Assembly: GCA_021850555.1 (NCBI GenBank)
Contig: JAJZLX010000619.1
Coordinates: 1-28,988 of the forward strand
Reading direction: 5' to 3'
From: Pseudomonadota bacterium
GTDB taxonomy: Bacteria > Pseudomonadota > Gammaproteobacteria > Steroidobacterales > Steroidobacteraceae
DNA: 28,988 bases
The notes beneath the pieces were generated by a model. It was not told the origin of the DNA. It made no database searches and was given only the letters and a program-made list of their open reading frames with translations. The stretch's first letter is position 1. Every line of letters starts with the position of its first letter. Of this stretch, positions 1 to 7,061 are shown piece after piece. Made by a program: the position numbers and the translations under genes.

Positions 1-977
1 GCCAGGGCGGCCAGTTCGCCGACGTGATGCTGTGCGACAAGGCGATCGAGCCGATCGGCGAATCCAAGAGCGATTACGAGATCGTCTACGAGATCGCCAA
101 GAAGCTCGGCTACGACAAGCAGGTCTCCGAGGGCCTCACCACCGAAGATCTTCAGAAGAAGGTCTTCGGCTACATGAAGCTCGAGCGGATGATCAGCTGG
201 GAGGAGTTTCGCGAGAAGGGCTACTATCTCTACCAGGTGGCCGAGGACTGGGAGAAGGACTCGCCCGGCTGGCGCAGGTTCGCCGAGGATCCGGTAAAGC
301 ATCCGCTCGGCACGCCCTCGAAGAAGCTCGAGTTTTATTCCGAGCGCCTGGCCAAGCACTTCCCTGACGACAAGGAGCGCCCGCCCAGCCCGCAATGGGT
401 GGAGAAGAGCGAGATGCATGACGAGCGGCTCACCAGTCCGCGCGCCAAGGCCTATCCGCTGCTGCTGATGTCGAACCACGGGCACTGGCGCGTCCATGCC
501 CAGTGCGACGACATCACCTGGACCCGCGAGGCGCCGACCTGCAAGATCACCGGTCCCGACGGCTACAAATACGAGCCGATCTGGATCCACACCTCCGAGG
601 CGGCCAAACGCGGCATCCAGCACGGCGACATCATCAAGATCTTCAACGAGCGCGGCATCGTGCTCGGCGGCGCCTATGTCACCGAGCGGCTGCGCCCGGG
701 GGTCGCCTATATCGATCACGGCGCGCGCATCGATCCGATCATCCTCGGCAAGGTGGACCGCGGCGGCGCCATCAACACCATCGCCCCCACCGGCACCACC
801 TCGAAGAACGCGGTGGGCCAGGCGACCAGCGGTTATCTGGTGGAGGTCGCCAAGGTGACGGGCGAGGACTGGGACCAGTGGCGGGCGGCAAATCCCGAAG
901 CTTTCGCAAGACCATACGATCCGGCGGCGGGCCTGCGCTTCGAAGCCTGGGTCGTTCAAGAGGAAGACGCGCAATGA
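1..977 (+). CDS. athL: Pyrogallol hydroxytransferase-type molybdopterin oxidoreductase, large subunit (5' partial)
   Basis: The reading frame is open from the first bases of the window, so only the C-terminal ~325 residues of a protein that is usually ~870 residues are present. They match the end of DMSO-reductase-family catalytic subunits: a molybdopterin-dinucleotide-binding fold with SNHGHWRVH, the GIQHGDIIKIFNERG segment and the closing PTGTTSKNAVGQATSGYLVEV. The family call rests on this C-terminal style and on the very specific small subunit that follows, whose start codon overlaps this stop (ATGA, 974-977). Known relatives are Pelobacter pyrogallol-phloroglucinol transhydroxylase (AthL) and Azoarcus resorcinol hydroxylase (RhL), both cytoplasmic Mo-bis-MGD enzymes acting on polyhydroxybenzenes. 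The active-site Asp/His/Tyr region lies upstream of the window, so the substrate cannot be decided here. Family call firm, substrate inferred. Confidence 0.8.
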   Translation, partial: QGGQFADVMLCDKAIEPIGESKSDYEIVYEIAKKLGYDKQVSEGLTTEDLQKKVFGYMKLERMISWEEFREKGYYLYQVAEDWEKDSPGWRRFAEDPVKHPLGTPSKKLEFYSERLAKHFPDDKERPPSPQWVEKSEMHDERLTSPRAKAYPLLLMSNHGHWRVHAQCDDITWTREAPTCKITGPDGYKYEPIWIHTSEAAKRGIQHGDIIKIFNERGIVLGGAYVTERLRPGVAYIDHGARIDPIILGKVDRGGAINTIAPTGTTSKNAVGQATSGYLVEVAKVTGEDWDQWRAANPEAFARPYDPAAGLRFEAWVVQEEDAQ

Positions 978-1783
978 AAACCTTCGTTCTCGATTTGGAT
1001 ATCTGCAATGGCTGCTACTGCTGCCAGATTGCCTGCAAGGACGAGCATGTCGGCAACGACTGGATGCCCTATGCCCGCCCGCAGCCCGATACCGGGCAGT
1101 TCTGGATCCGGCTCAACGAGACCACGCGCGGAACGGTGCCGAAGGTGCGGGTGTCGTATTTTCCGCAGATGTGCATGCATTGCGAGGACGCGCCATGCAT
1201 GAAGATTTGCACGCCGGGGGCGATCTACCGGCGGACGGACGGGCTCGTCATCATCGATCCCGACAAGTGCACGGGCTGCAAGCTGTGTCCGGATTCCTGC
1301 CCGCATGACGCGCTATTCTTCAATGAAGGCATGAACCTGGCGCAGAAATGCACCGGCTGCGCCCACTTGCTCGATGACGGGTGGGATGTGCCGCGCTGCG
1401 TGGACGCCTGTGCCAGCGGCGCGCTGCATTTCGGCGAGGAGGAGGAGCTCAAGGACCTGATTGCAAAGGCCGGCGAGCAGCCTAAGGGCTGCAAGGGCCG
1501 CGTAATTTACCTCAACATACCCAAGACTTTCGTGGCCGGCACCCTCTATGACCCCATCGAGAAGGAGGTCATCATCGGCGCCACTTGCATCCTGACCGAC
1601 AAGGCGAACCGGGAGACCTACCGGGTCGAAACCGACGGCTTCGGTGATTTCTGGTTCGAGGGCCTGCCGGAAGGGCGCACGTTCTCGCTCAAATTCGAGA
1701 AGGACGGCAAGAGCAAGACCATCGACACCATCGACGCAGCCAAGGACGTCAACCTCGGCGACGTCGCCATGGGCATGTCCTGA
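974..1783 (+). CDS. athS: Pyrogallol hydroxytransferase-type small subunit, three [4Fe-4S] clusters plus C-terminal beta-barrel domain
   Basis: This is the electron-transfer subunit of the Mo enzyme encoded just upstream. The start at 974 overlaps the large-subunit stop; the frame is open further upstream, but translation from there would overlap the large subunit massively. The 269 residues compare with about 274 in the Pelobacter protein. The N-terminal ~175 residues carry ferredoxin-like Cys motifs, beginning with C11-x2-C14-x2-C17-x3-C21, then MCMHCEDAPC, KCTGCKLCPDSCP and KCTGCAHL. From about residue 179 (YLNIPKTFVAGTLYD) the protein becomes a cysteine-poor beta domain of the transthyretin/carboxypeptidase-regulatory type. 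Ordinary DMSO-reductase-family FeS subunits lack this domain, whereas the transhydroxylase small subunit has it. That tail is the best evidence for the transhydroxylase/resorcinol-hydroxylase branch. A cytoplasmic location is likely, since no signal peptide is seen. Confidence 0.85.
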   Translation: MKTFVLDLDICNGCYCCQIACKDEHVGNDWMPYARPQPDTGQFWIRLNETTRGTVPKVRVSYFPQMCMHCEDAPCMKICTPGAIYRRTDGLVIIDPDKCTGCKLCPDSCPHDALFFNEGMNLAQKCTGCAHLLDDGWDVPRCVDACASGALHFGEEEELKDLIAKAGEQPKGCKGRVIYLNIPKTFVAGTLYDPIEKEVIIGATCILTDKANRETYRVETDGFGDFWFEGLPEGRTFSLKFEKDGKSKTIDTIDAAKDVNLGDVAMGMS

Positions 1784-1848
1784 CAGCAGGCTGATCATGC
1801 CGAGATCGTCGCCGGCGCAGCGGAGCCCAAGCTGGGAGGGAGCACAAG

Positions 1849-2628
1849 ATGATTGAGATAGGCTCGTCACCGTACGCCCCTGCAGGCGCCTTCTACGGGG
1901 AAATGCCGGCCCTCATTGCGGCGCTGGGGCGGCCGGAGTTTCCGCGCCGACTTTTTCAGGTGGCGCGGAAATTCACCGACTGCCATAGCGTCACGTCCTT
2001 TGCATTCAGCGCCGCAAACGCGCCGCGGCTGATTTTTGCCGAAAACGTCGGCGACGTGCCGGTCTCGCGTCAGATCGCAGACCGGTACATTGCCGATTAT
2101 TGGCGCTTTGATCCGGCCAACCGTGTGGCGCCAGATGCTGCGCACGGAGCTTCCTGCCGCACCATGGTGATCGGCGCCGAGGAAATTCCTCATGCCCGCT
2201 ACCGGGAGCACTGCTACGCAGCAATCAAGCTCATCAACCGTCTTACCATCATGCGCCGTGCGGGCGACAGCGTCATCCGCCTGAACTTCTACCGCGGCCG
2301 CGGCAACCGTACCTTCGACCGCGGTATGGAGGCCATGGCAGGGGCGGGGGATACGTTGATCGCGCTCATCGCACGCCATGACGTCTGGGCGGCGAAGGCA
2401 GACGGCGGCGAGGACTTCGAATATCTGGAGCGCCTGCGCTACCTGTGCCCCAGCATGCCCAAGCGTCAACTCGAGGTCTGCGCGCTGATCGTGCGTGGAT
2501 TTTTCTCGGAAGCCATCGCGCTGAAGCTCGGCATTTCGCTGAATACCGTGCTGACGTTCCGCCGGCGCGCGTATGCGCGCCTGCGCATCTCCAGCCAGAA
2601 CGAGCTGATGCGGCTGGTGCTCTCCTGA
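1849..2628 (+). CDS. LuxR-family transcriptional regulator
   Basis: This 259-residue protein has a LuxR-type helix-turn-helix at its C-terminus, from about residue 200: MPKRQLEVCALIVRGFFSEAIALKLGIS, then NTVLTFRRRAYARL. The N-terminal ~190 residues show no recognisable receiver or autoinducer domain that I can name, so the signal is unknown. A strong ribosome-binding site, GGGAGGGA at 1834-1841, precedes the ATG by 7 bases. It sits 65 bp after the small-subunit gene and about 90 bp before the cyclases, on the same strand. It is therefore probably co-transcribed and is the obvious candidate local regulator of the polyhydroxybenzene operon. An aromatic ligand for the N-terminal domain would be an inference only. 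Confidence 0.85.
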   Translation: MIEIGSSPYAPAGAFYGEMPALIAALGRPEFPRRLFQVARKFTDCHSVTSFAFSAANAPRLIFAENVGDVPVSRQIADRYIADYWRFDPANRVAPDAAHGASCRTMVIGAEEIPHARYREHCYAAIKLINRLTIMRRAGDSVIRLNFYRGRGNRTFDRGMEAMAGAGDTLIALIARHDVWAAKADGGEDFEYLERLRYLCPSMPKRQLEVCALIVRGFFSEAIALKLGISLNTVLTFRRRAYARLRISSQNELMRLVLS

Positions 2629-2716
2629 GCTTCCCGGATGAGCCATAGCCGCGAGTTATGCATCGGCCCGTGGAAATCATTAGACCGCGGGTGAAGGCGC
2701 GCCTACGATTGGACCG

Positions 2717-3562
2717 ATGTCAGGGTACTACAAGCGGCGAATGAGGCAACACGTGGTGGAGTGCATTGAGCCCGAAACCGGACTGCGGTTCGTAGAGCTT
2801 GGCCACGAGTGGGGCCACGGTGTTCCAGTGTGGCCGGGTGATGCGGAGGTGCAGATCGTGCGTGGCGTCAATCATGCCCGTGACGGCGTGATGAGCCACA
2901 AGATCGTCACCAACATGCACGTGTCGACGCACGTCAATGCGCCCATCCATCTCGTTCAGGGCGGTGCGTTCGTCGGCGATCTGCCGATCTACCGCTTCTT
3001 TGGCACCGGCGTGGTCCTTTCGATCCGCAAGGGGCGCTGGGACTTGGTGACGGTAGCCGATCTCGAGCAGGCTCGACCCGGGGTGCAGAAGGGCGACATC
3101 GTGCTCATCGTCACGGGCTGGCACCAGAAGTTCTCCGACAGCCAGGAATATTTCGGCGAGGCACCGGGCCTTGCCAAAGAGGCGGCCAAATGGCTGCTCG
3201 ACAAGGGCGCGATTCTCGTCGGGATCGATACACCCGCCATCGACCATCCGCTCGCCACTTCGCTCGGCCTGCACCGCGGCGGCCCGCTGATGAAGCGATT
3301 GCCGAAGAAGTACCAGGATGAGACCGGGCGCGATCCGAAGGTGGATTTCCCGGAATGGAATCCGGCGCACCGGCTGCTGCTGGCCGCCGGAGTACCCACC
3401 ATCGAAAATGTCGGCGGCGACGTTTGCCAGGTGCTGAACACGCGCTGCACTATCCATGCGGCGCCGTGGCGCTGGACTGACGGCGATGCGTGCACCGTGC
3501 GGCTGATGGCGCTCACCGACCCCTCGGGCCGGTATCGCATCGAAACCGGAGCCGGAGGCTGA
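2717..3562 (+). CDS. Cyclase-family metal-dependent hydrolase, first copy
   Basis: This 281-residue member of the cyclase/kynurenine-formamidase family (PF04199 type) shows WPGDAEV near the N-terminus and a metal-site segment H68-V-S-T-H72-V-N74-A-P76-I-H78. The family consensus is HxGTHxDxPxH, so Gly is Ser and the usual Asp is Asn here. Further family hallmarks are GIDTPAIDHPL and PTIENVGG. Enzymes of this family hydrolyse amide or cyclic ketone bonds using a divalent metal. The start at 2717 is uncertain: an in-frame ATG at 2741 is an alternative, and neither has a strong ribosome-binding site. A paralogue follows 11 bp downstream. Next to a transhydroxylase and an SDR, ring-opening hydrolysis of a reduced polyhydroxybenzene is a reasonable role, by inference. 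Confidence 0.85.
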   Translation: MSGYYKRRMRQHVVECIEPETGLRFVELGHEWGHGVPVWPGDAEVQIVRGVNHARDGVMSHKIVTNMHVSTHVNAPIHLVQGGAFVGDLPIYRFFGTGVVLSIRKGRWDLVTVADLEQARPGVQKGDIVLIVTGWHQKFSDSQEYFGEAPGLAKEAAKWLLDKGAILVGIDTPAIDHPLATSLGLHRGGPLMKRLPKKYQDETGRDPKVDFPEWNPAHRLLLAAGVPTIENVGGDVCQVLNTRCTIHAAPWRWTDGDACTVRLMALTDPSGRYRIETGAGG

Positions 3563-3573
3563 GAGAGAGAATC

Positions 3574-4371
3574 ATGCCCGTCAACGCCCACAACGGCCTC
3601 GTTTATTACGATCTCAGCAACGGGATCTATCACGGCGCACCGCAATGGCCGTCGAGCCCGAATCTCAACATCCGTACGCTCAAATATCATGCCAAGGACG
3701 GCATGCTGGTACAGCAATATGAAGGAATCATGCATCGTTCCACGCACATGGACGCGCAGATCCATGTGACGGAAAACGGCAGGACGCTGACCGATTACGA
3801 GCCCTGGCGCTATTTCGGCACCGGCGTCGCCGTGTCAATCCCGAAAGGAAAATGGGGCGTGATTACGCCGGACGACCTGGAAAAGGCGACGCCGACTATC
3901 CGGCGCGGCGACATTCTGATGATCAACACCGGCAGTCATAAAAAGCTCGGCGACAACGACGACTACTACGCCTATTCGCCCGGTCTTTACAAAGATGCCG
4001 CTGAATGGATCGTGGAGCGCGGCGTCAAGATGGTGGGCGTGGACGTGCAGGCGCTCGATCATCCGCTCGGCACGAAGATTGCCGATCACGGTCCCGGGCC
4101 CTCGCACGCCTATCTCAACGACGAATACCGCGCGCTGACCGGCCGCGATATCCTTGATGACTTTCCCTACTGGGAGCCGGCGCACAAGATCATGCTCGGC
4201 GCGGGCATTCCCGGCATCGAAAACGTCGGCGGGGAGCTCGATGCCGTCACCGGCAAGCGTTGCACCTTCATGGCATTCCCCTGGCGGTGGCCGCAGGGCG
4301 AGGGATGCGTGGTGCGCGTCATCGCCATCATCGATCCCGAGCAGAAATACCGCATCGGCGGGGAGGGTTGA
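3574..4371 (+). CDS. Cyclase-family metal-dependent hydrolase, second copy
   Basis: This 265-residue paralogue of the upstream cyclase shares FFGTGV/YFGTGV, the D-x-Q/P-A-hDHPLGT region, IENVGG and a terminal PWRW block. Its metal motif is H54-R-S-T-H58-M-D60-A-Q62-I-H64: it keeps the Asp that the first copy has lost but replaces the conserved Pro with Gln. The ATG at 3574 is preceded by a purine run at 3561-3570 that serves as ribosome-binding site. An in-frame start at 3490 would overlap the upstream gene and is not preferred. The pair could form a heteromer or act on two successive substrates. Dihydrophloroglucinol cyclohydrolase, the ring-opening enzyme of anaerobic phloroglucinol breakdown, is to my recollection of this family. 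That assignment is inferred from context. Confidence 0.87.
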   Translation: MPVNAHNGLVYYDLSNGIYHGAPQWPSSPNLNIRTLKYHAKDGMLVQQYEGIMHRSTHMDAQIHVTENGRTLTDYEPWRYFGTGVAVSIPKGKWGVITPDDLEKATPTIRRGDILMINTGSHKKLGDNDDYYAYSPGLYKDAAEWIVERGVKMVGVDVQALDHPLGTKIADHGPGPSHAYLNDEYRALTGRDILDDFPYWEPAHKIMLGAGIPGIENVGGELDAVTGKRCTFMAFPWRWPQGEGCVVRVIAIIDPEQKYRIGGEG

Positions 4372-4373
4372 AC

Positions 4374-4721
4374 GTGCAGGTCACACGCTTCGTCGACGCC
4401 AGGCGTTACGACACCAAGGGGCATCACGAGATGGCCGGGCTGATGCTGCAAGGAGGCCAGGCCTCGAAGACCAGCGGCGTGCTGGTGTCGCTCTCTTATT
4501 TTCTACCCGGTGGCGGGGCGCAGCGCTCGGCCTCGTCGACCGAAAAGGTCTATGTGGTGCTCGAAGGCGCCGTTACCCTCATCACGGATGAGGGAGAGAC
4601 CACGCTCGGAGCGATGGACTCGTGCCATCTCGCGCCGGGTGAAGCGCGTGCCATTGAAAATCGCGGCAACACCGTCGCCCACATGATGGTGGTGGTGCTG
4701 CCCGCCCAGGAGGCCAAATGA
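4374..4721 (+). CDS. Small single-domain cupin protein
   Basis: The start is most likely the GTG at 4374, two bases after the cyclase stop, with GGGAGGG at 4361-4367 as ribosome-binding site; the next gene begins inside its stop (ATGA at 4718). The resulting ~115-residue protein has the compact cupin fold: FLPGGGAQRSASSTEKVYVVLEG as motif 1 and DSCHLAPGEARAIENRGN as motif 2. The usual metal-binding histidines of motif 1 (GxxxxxHxH) are not present, so it may bind a small molecule or a metal in a non-standard way. It is translationally coupled to the SDR, so a role in the same pathway (isomerase, tautomerase or accessory) is likely but not shown. Confidence 0.8.
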   Translation: MQVTRFVDARRYDTKGHHEMAGLMLQGGQASKTSGVLVSLSYFLPGGGAQRSASSTEKVYVVLEGAVTLITDEGETTLGAMDSCHLAPGEARAIENRGNTVAHMMVVVLPAQEAK

Positions 4722-5542
4722 CCGGCGAATCACTCGGCCTCACCGAGGGCTTGCGCAATCCGCTTTCCCTGTTCGACGTCAGCGGCAAGTCGGCGCTGAT
4801 CACCGGCGGTTCGGGCGCCTTTGGCCGTGGCGTGGCGCTCGCGCTCGCGGCGCTCGGCGCCAATGTGACCATCGCGGGCGCGTCGAAAGCCGAGCTTGAC
4901 GACGTCGCTGACGAAGTCCGCTCGCTCGGCAAGGGTGCGGTCAACGTCGTTCATGCCCGGCCCGACAGCCTCGAGGATGCCGACCGCATGCGCGATTCAG
5001 CGCTCTCGGCATTCGGCAGGATCGACCAGCTCGTCATCGCCTCGGGCTACAACAAGGCCGGGTTCATCCAGGAGATGAAGTATGAGGACTGGCAGGCGGT
5101 AATGGATGCAAACGTCCGCGGCGCCTGGTTCATGGCCAAATCGGTGGGAGCGTACTTCATCGAAAAGTCGGTGAAGGCCAAGGTTCTGCTGATGTCCTCG
5201 GTGCGCGGGCGCCATGGCAATATCTCTGGATACACGGCCTATTGTACGTCCAAGGGCGCTACCGATGCCCTGACGCGCGTGCTCGCCACCGAGTGGGCGA
5301 AATACGGCATTACCGTGAACGCCATTGCGCCCACGGTGTTCCGCTCCAAGCTCACCGCCTGGATGTTCGGCGACGACGAGCTGGGCCAGGCCACGAGGAA
5401 ACGCTCCCTCTCGCGCATTCCGCTGGGTCGGCTGGCCGAGGTGGAAGACCTCATCGGCATGGCGCTCTATCTGCTCTCGCCGGCCTCGGATTTCTGCACC
5501 GGGCAGGTGATGTACGTCGATGGCGGATACACTGCCGGTTGA
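4718..5542 (+). CDS. Short-chain dehydrogenase/reductase (candidate phloroglucinol-type ring reductase)
   Basis: This is a 274-residue classical SDR. The cofactor motif T29-G-G-S-G-A-F-G-R-G38 follows a 20-residue N-terminal extension. The catalytic tetrad region is visible as S161 (SSVRG) and Y175-C-T-S-K179, and the end is the usual GQVMYVDGGYTAG. Phloroglucinol reductase, which reduces the phloroglucinol ring with NADPH, is an SDR, and the neighbours (a transhydroxylase that could make phloroglucinol, two cyclases that could open the reduced ring) fit that job. From sequence alone it could equally be a 3-oxoacyl or sugar-type SDR. It overlaps the cupin by 4 bases and the next gene by 23 bases, implying tight coupling. 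Confidence 0.88.
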   Translation: MTGESLGLTEGLRNPLSLFDVSGKSALITGGSGAFGRGVALALAALGANVTIAGASKAELDDVADEVRSLGKGAVNVVHARPDSLEDADRMRDSALSAFGRIDQLVIASGYNKAGFIQEMKYEDWQAVMDANVRGAWFMAKSVGAYFIEKSVKAKVLLMSSVRGRHGNISGYTAYCTSKGATDALTRVLATEWAKYGITVNAIAPTVFRSKLTAWMFGDDELGQATRKRSLSRIPLGRLAEVEDLIGMALYLLSPASDFCTGQVMYVDGGYTAG

Positions 5543-6455
5543 TCTTCTGGCCCGTCGTCCGGCGCTGGTGGTCGGCGGCGGGCGCATGGGCTTGGCGATC
5601 GCGCAGATTCTCGCGGCGGCCGGCATCGCAGTGACGGTGGTCGAGCCGAGCGCGGCTACGCGCGAGACGGCTTACGAGCGGCTCACCCAGATTTTCCGCC
5701 TGCAGGCGCTGCCTGAGGAGCGGGCCGCTCTCGTGAAGGTCGTGGCGGATGTCGGCGAGGCGCCATCGGACGTGGCGATCGCGATCGAGGCGGCGCCGGA
5801 GAATGTGGAGCTCAAGCGAAGCATATTCGGCGGTCTTGACGAGTTCTGCCCGGCCGACGCGATTCTCGCCACCAATACCTCCGTCATCCCGGTCCGCCGC
5901 ATTGCTGCCGAAGTGAGAGACAAATCACGCGTGGTCGGCACTCACTTCTGGAATCCGCCTTATGCCGTGCGGCTGGTGGAAGTGGTCAGGAGCGAAGGCA
6001 CCTCCGAGGAGACGATGGAGCGCACCATCGCGATCATGGCGGCGATAGGGCAGCAGCCGGTGCGCGTGAACAAGGACATTCCCGGCTTCATCGGCAACCG
6101 TTTGCAACATGCCCTGAAGCGCGAGGCCATTGCGTTGGTGCAGGCTGGCGTCTGTGATGCGGAAACCGTCGATACCGTGGTGAAGGCGAGCTTCGGCGCA
6201 CGGCTGGGCGTCATGGGGCCGCTGGAGCAATCCGATCTCGTCGGCCTGAACCTGACACTGGCGATCCATGAGGTCATTCTCCCGGATCTCGATACCAGCA
6301 AGGCGCCGCAGAAGCTGCTGGTCGATCTGGTGGCTGAGGGCCACACCGGGGTCGCAACGGGGCAGGGGTTCCGGAGCTGGACGCCGGAGACCCGCGCCGA
6401 GCTGCAGACGCGTCTTGACCGTACGCTGGGCAGCAGGAAAGGTGCGAAATCATGA
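5520..6455 (+). CDS. 3-hydroxyacyl-CoA dehydrogenase-type NAD-dependent dehydrogenase
   Basis: This 311-residue single-function enzyme of the 3-hydroxyacyl-CoA dehydrogenase superfamily has a Rossmann motif VVGGGRMGLAIAQILAAAG, the NTSVIPV loop, catalytic-His segment GTHFWNPP and DIPGFIGNRLQHAL linking to the C-terminal helical domain. The first glycine motif reads GGGRMG rather than GAGxMG, a mild variation. It normally oxidises a 3-hydroxyacyl-CoA or a related 3-hydroxy acid (lambda-crystallin or 3-hydroxybutyryl-CoA types). In this operon the expected substrate of such an enzyme would be the open-chain hydroxy-oxo acid produced by ring cleavage. That is inference. The ATG at 5520 lies inside the SDR gene, and the stop overlaps the next start (ATGA at 6452). 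Confidence 0.88.
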   Translation: MADTLPVDLLARRPALVVGGGRMGLAIAQILAAAGIAVTVVEPSAATRETAYERLTQIFRLQALPEERAALVKVVADVGEAPSDVAIAIEAAPENVELKRSIFGGLDEFCPADAILATNTSVIPVRRIAAEVRDKSRVVGTHFWNPPYAVRLVEVVRSEGTSEETMERTIAIMAAIGQQPVRVNKDIPGFIGNRLQHALKREAIALVQAGVCDAETVDTVVKASFGARLGVMGPLEQSDLVGLNLTLAIHEVILPDLDTSKAPQKLLVDLVAEGHTGVATGQGFRSWTPETRAELQTRLDRTLGSRKGAKS

Positions 6456-7048
6456 ATCAGGCCATGGCTTTCTCCACCTCCCGAAGCGCTGCGCATAGAA
6501 CGCAGGATAATGTTGGCGCGCTGCCGCTCGCCGCCGTGGTCTATGATAACGGTCGCGAGCGTGATGCGCTGCTGACCCGGGTTGCGGACACGCTCGCCGC
6601 GGAGGGATTCAGTCTCGGTGGCGCCGTGCAGTCAAACGTGGACCGTCCGGGCCGGCGAAAATGTGACATGTATCTGCGCGATCTCGTGAGCGGCGAGCAG
6701 GTCCTGATCTCGCTTGATCGCGGCAACGAAGCGCGGGGCTGCCGCCTGGACTCCGATGCCTTCGCTCGTGTCAGCTTGTGGGGCGAGCAGGCGTTGGCTG
6801 CGGGAATTGATCTGCTCGTCGTCAACAAGTTCGGCAAGGAGGAAACGGAAGGTCGTGGCCTTCGCTCCCTGATCGCCGAGGCGCTGATCGCCGGTATCCC
6901 CGTGATCCTGGGCGTCTCCACCCTGAACCTGCCGGATCTCGAGGCGTTCGCGGGCGAGACGGCGCAGAGCCTTGCCCCGCAATGCGAGGCAATCCTCGCG
7001 TGGTGCCGGACCGCCATCAAATCCGCATTCGCCGGCTCCTGCGAGTGA
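6452..7048 (+). CDS. DUF2478-family protein, molybdenum-associated
   Basis: This 198-residue protein matches the DUF2478 pattern: an N-terminal LAAVVYDNGRERDALL segment, a central RKCDMYLRDLVSG and EARGCRLD, the conserved VNKFGKEETEGRGL, and a C-terminal GIPVILGVSTLNL. The family resembles P-loop-derived nucleotide-binding proteins and is often encoded beside molybdate transport or Mo-enzyme genes; its biochemical function is not established. As the last gene of the + operon, overlapping the dehydrogenase by 4 bases, it probably supports the Mo enzyme encoded at the start of the operon, for example in cofactor handling. The operon ends here, 13 bp before the stop of a convergent gene. Confidence 0.82.
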   Translation: MNQAMAFSTSRSAAHRTQDNVGALPLAAVVYDNGRERDALLTRVADTLAAEGFSLGGAVQSNVDRPGRRKCDMYLRDLVSGEQVLISLDRGNEARGCRLDSDAFARVSLWGEQALAAGIDLLVVNKFGKEETEGRGLRSLIAEALIAGIPVILGVSTLNLPDLEAFAGETAQSLAPQCEAILAWCRTAIKSAFAGSCE

Positions 7049-7061
7049 GTGGCCGCGAGCC

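Noticed and set aside
503..973. N-terminal extension of the iron-sulfur small subunit to 426 residues
   Set aside because: It lies inside the large-subunit gene in another frame and reads as Arg/His-rich shadow. The ATG at 974 coupled to the large-subunit stop is the natural start.
1867..2646. 259-codon - strand frame opposite the LuxR gene
   Set aside because: It is antisense to a gene with a clear helix-turn-helix and a strong ribosome-binding site, and has no recognisable domain.
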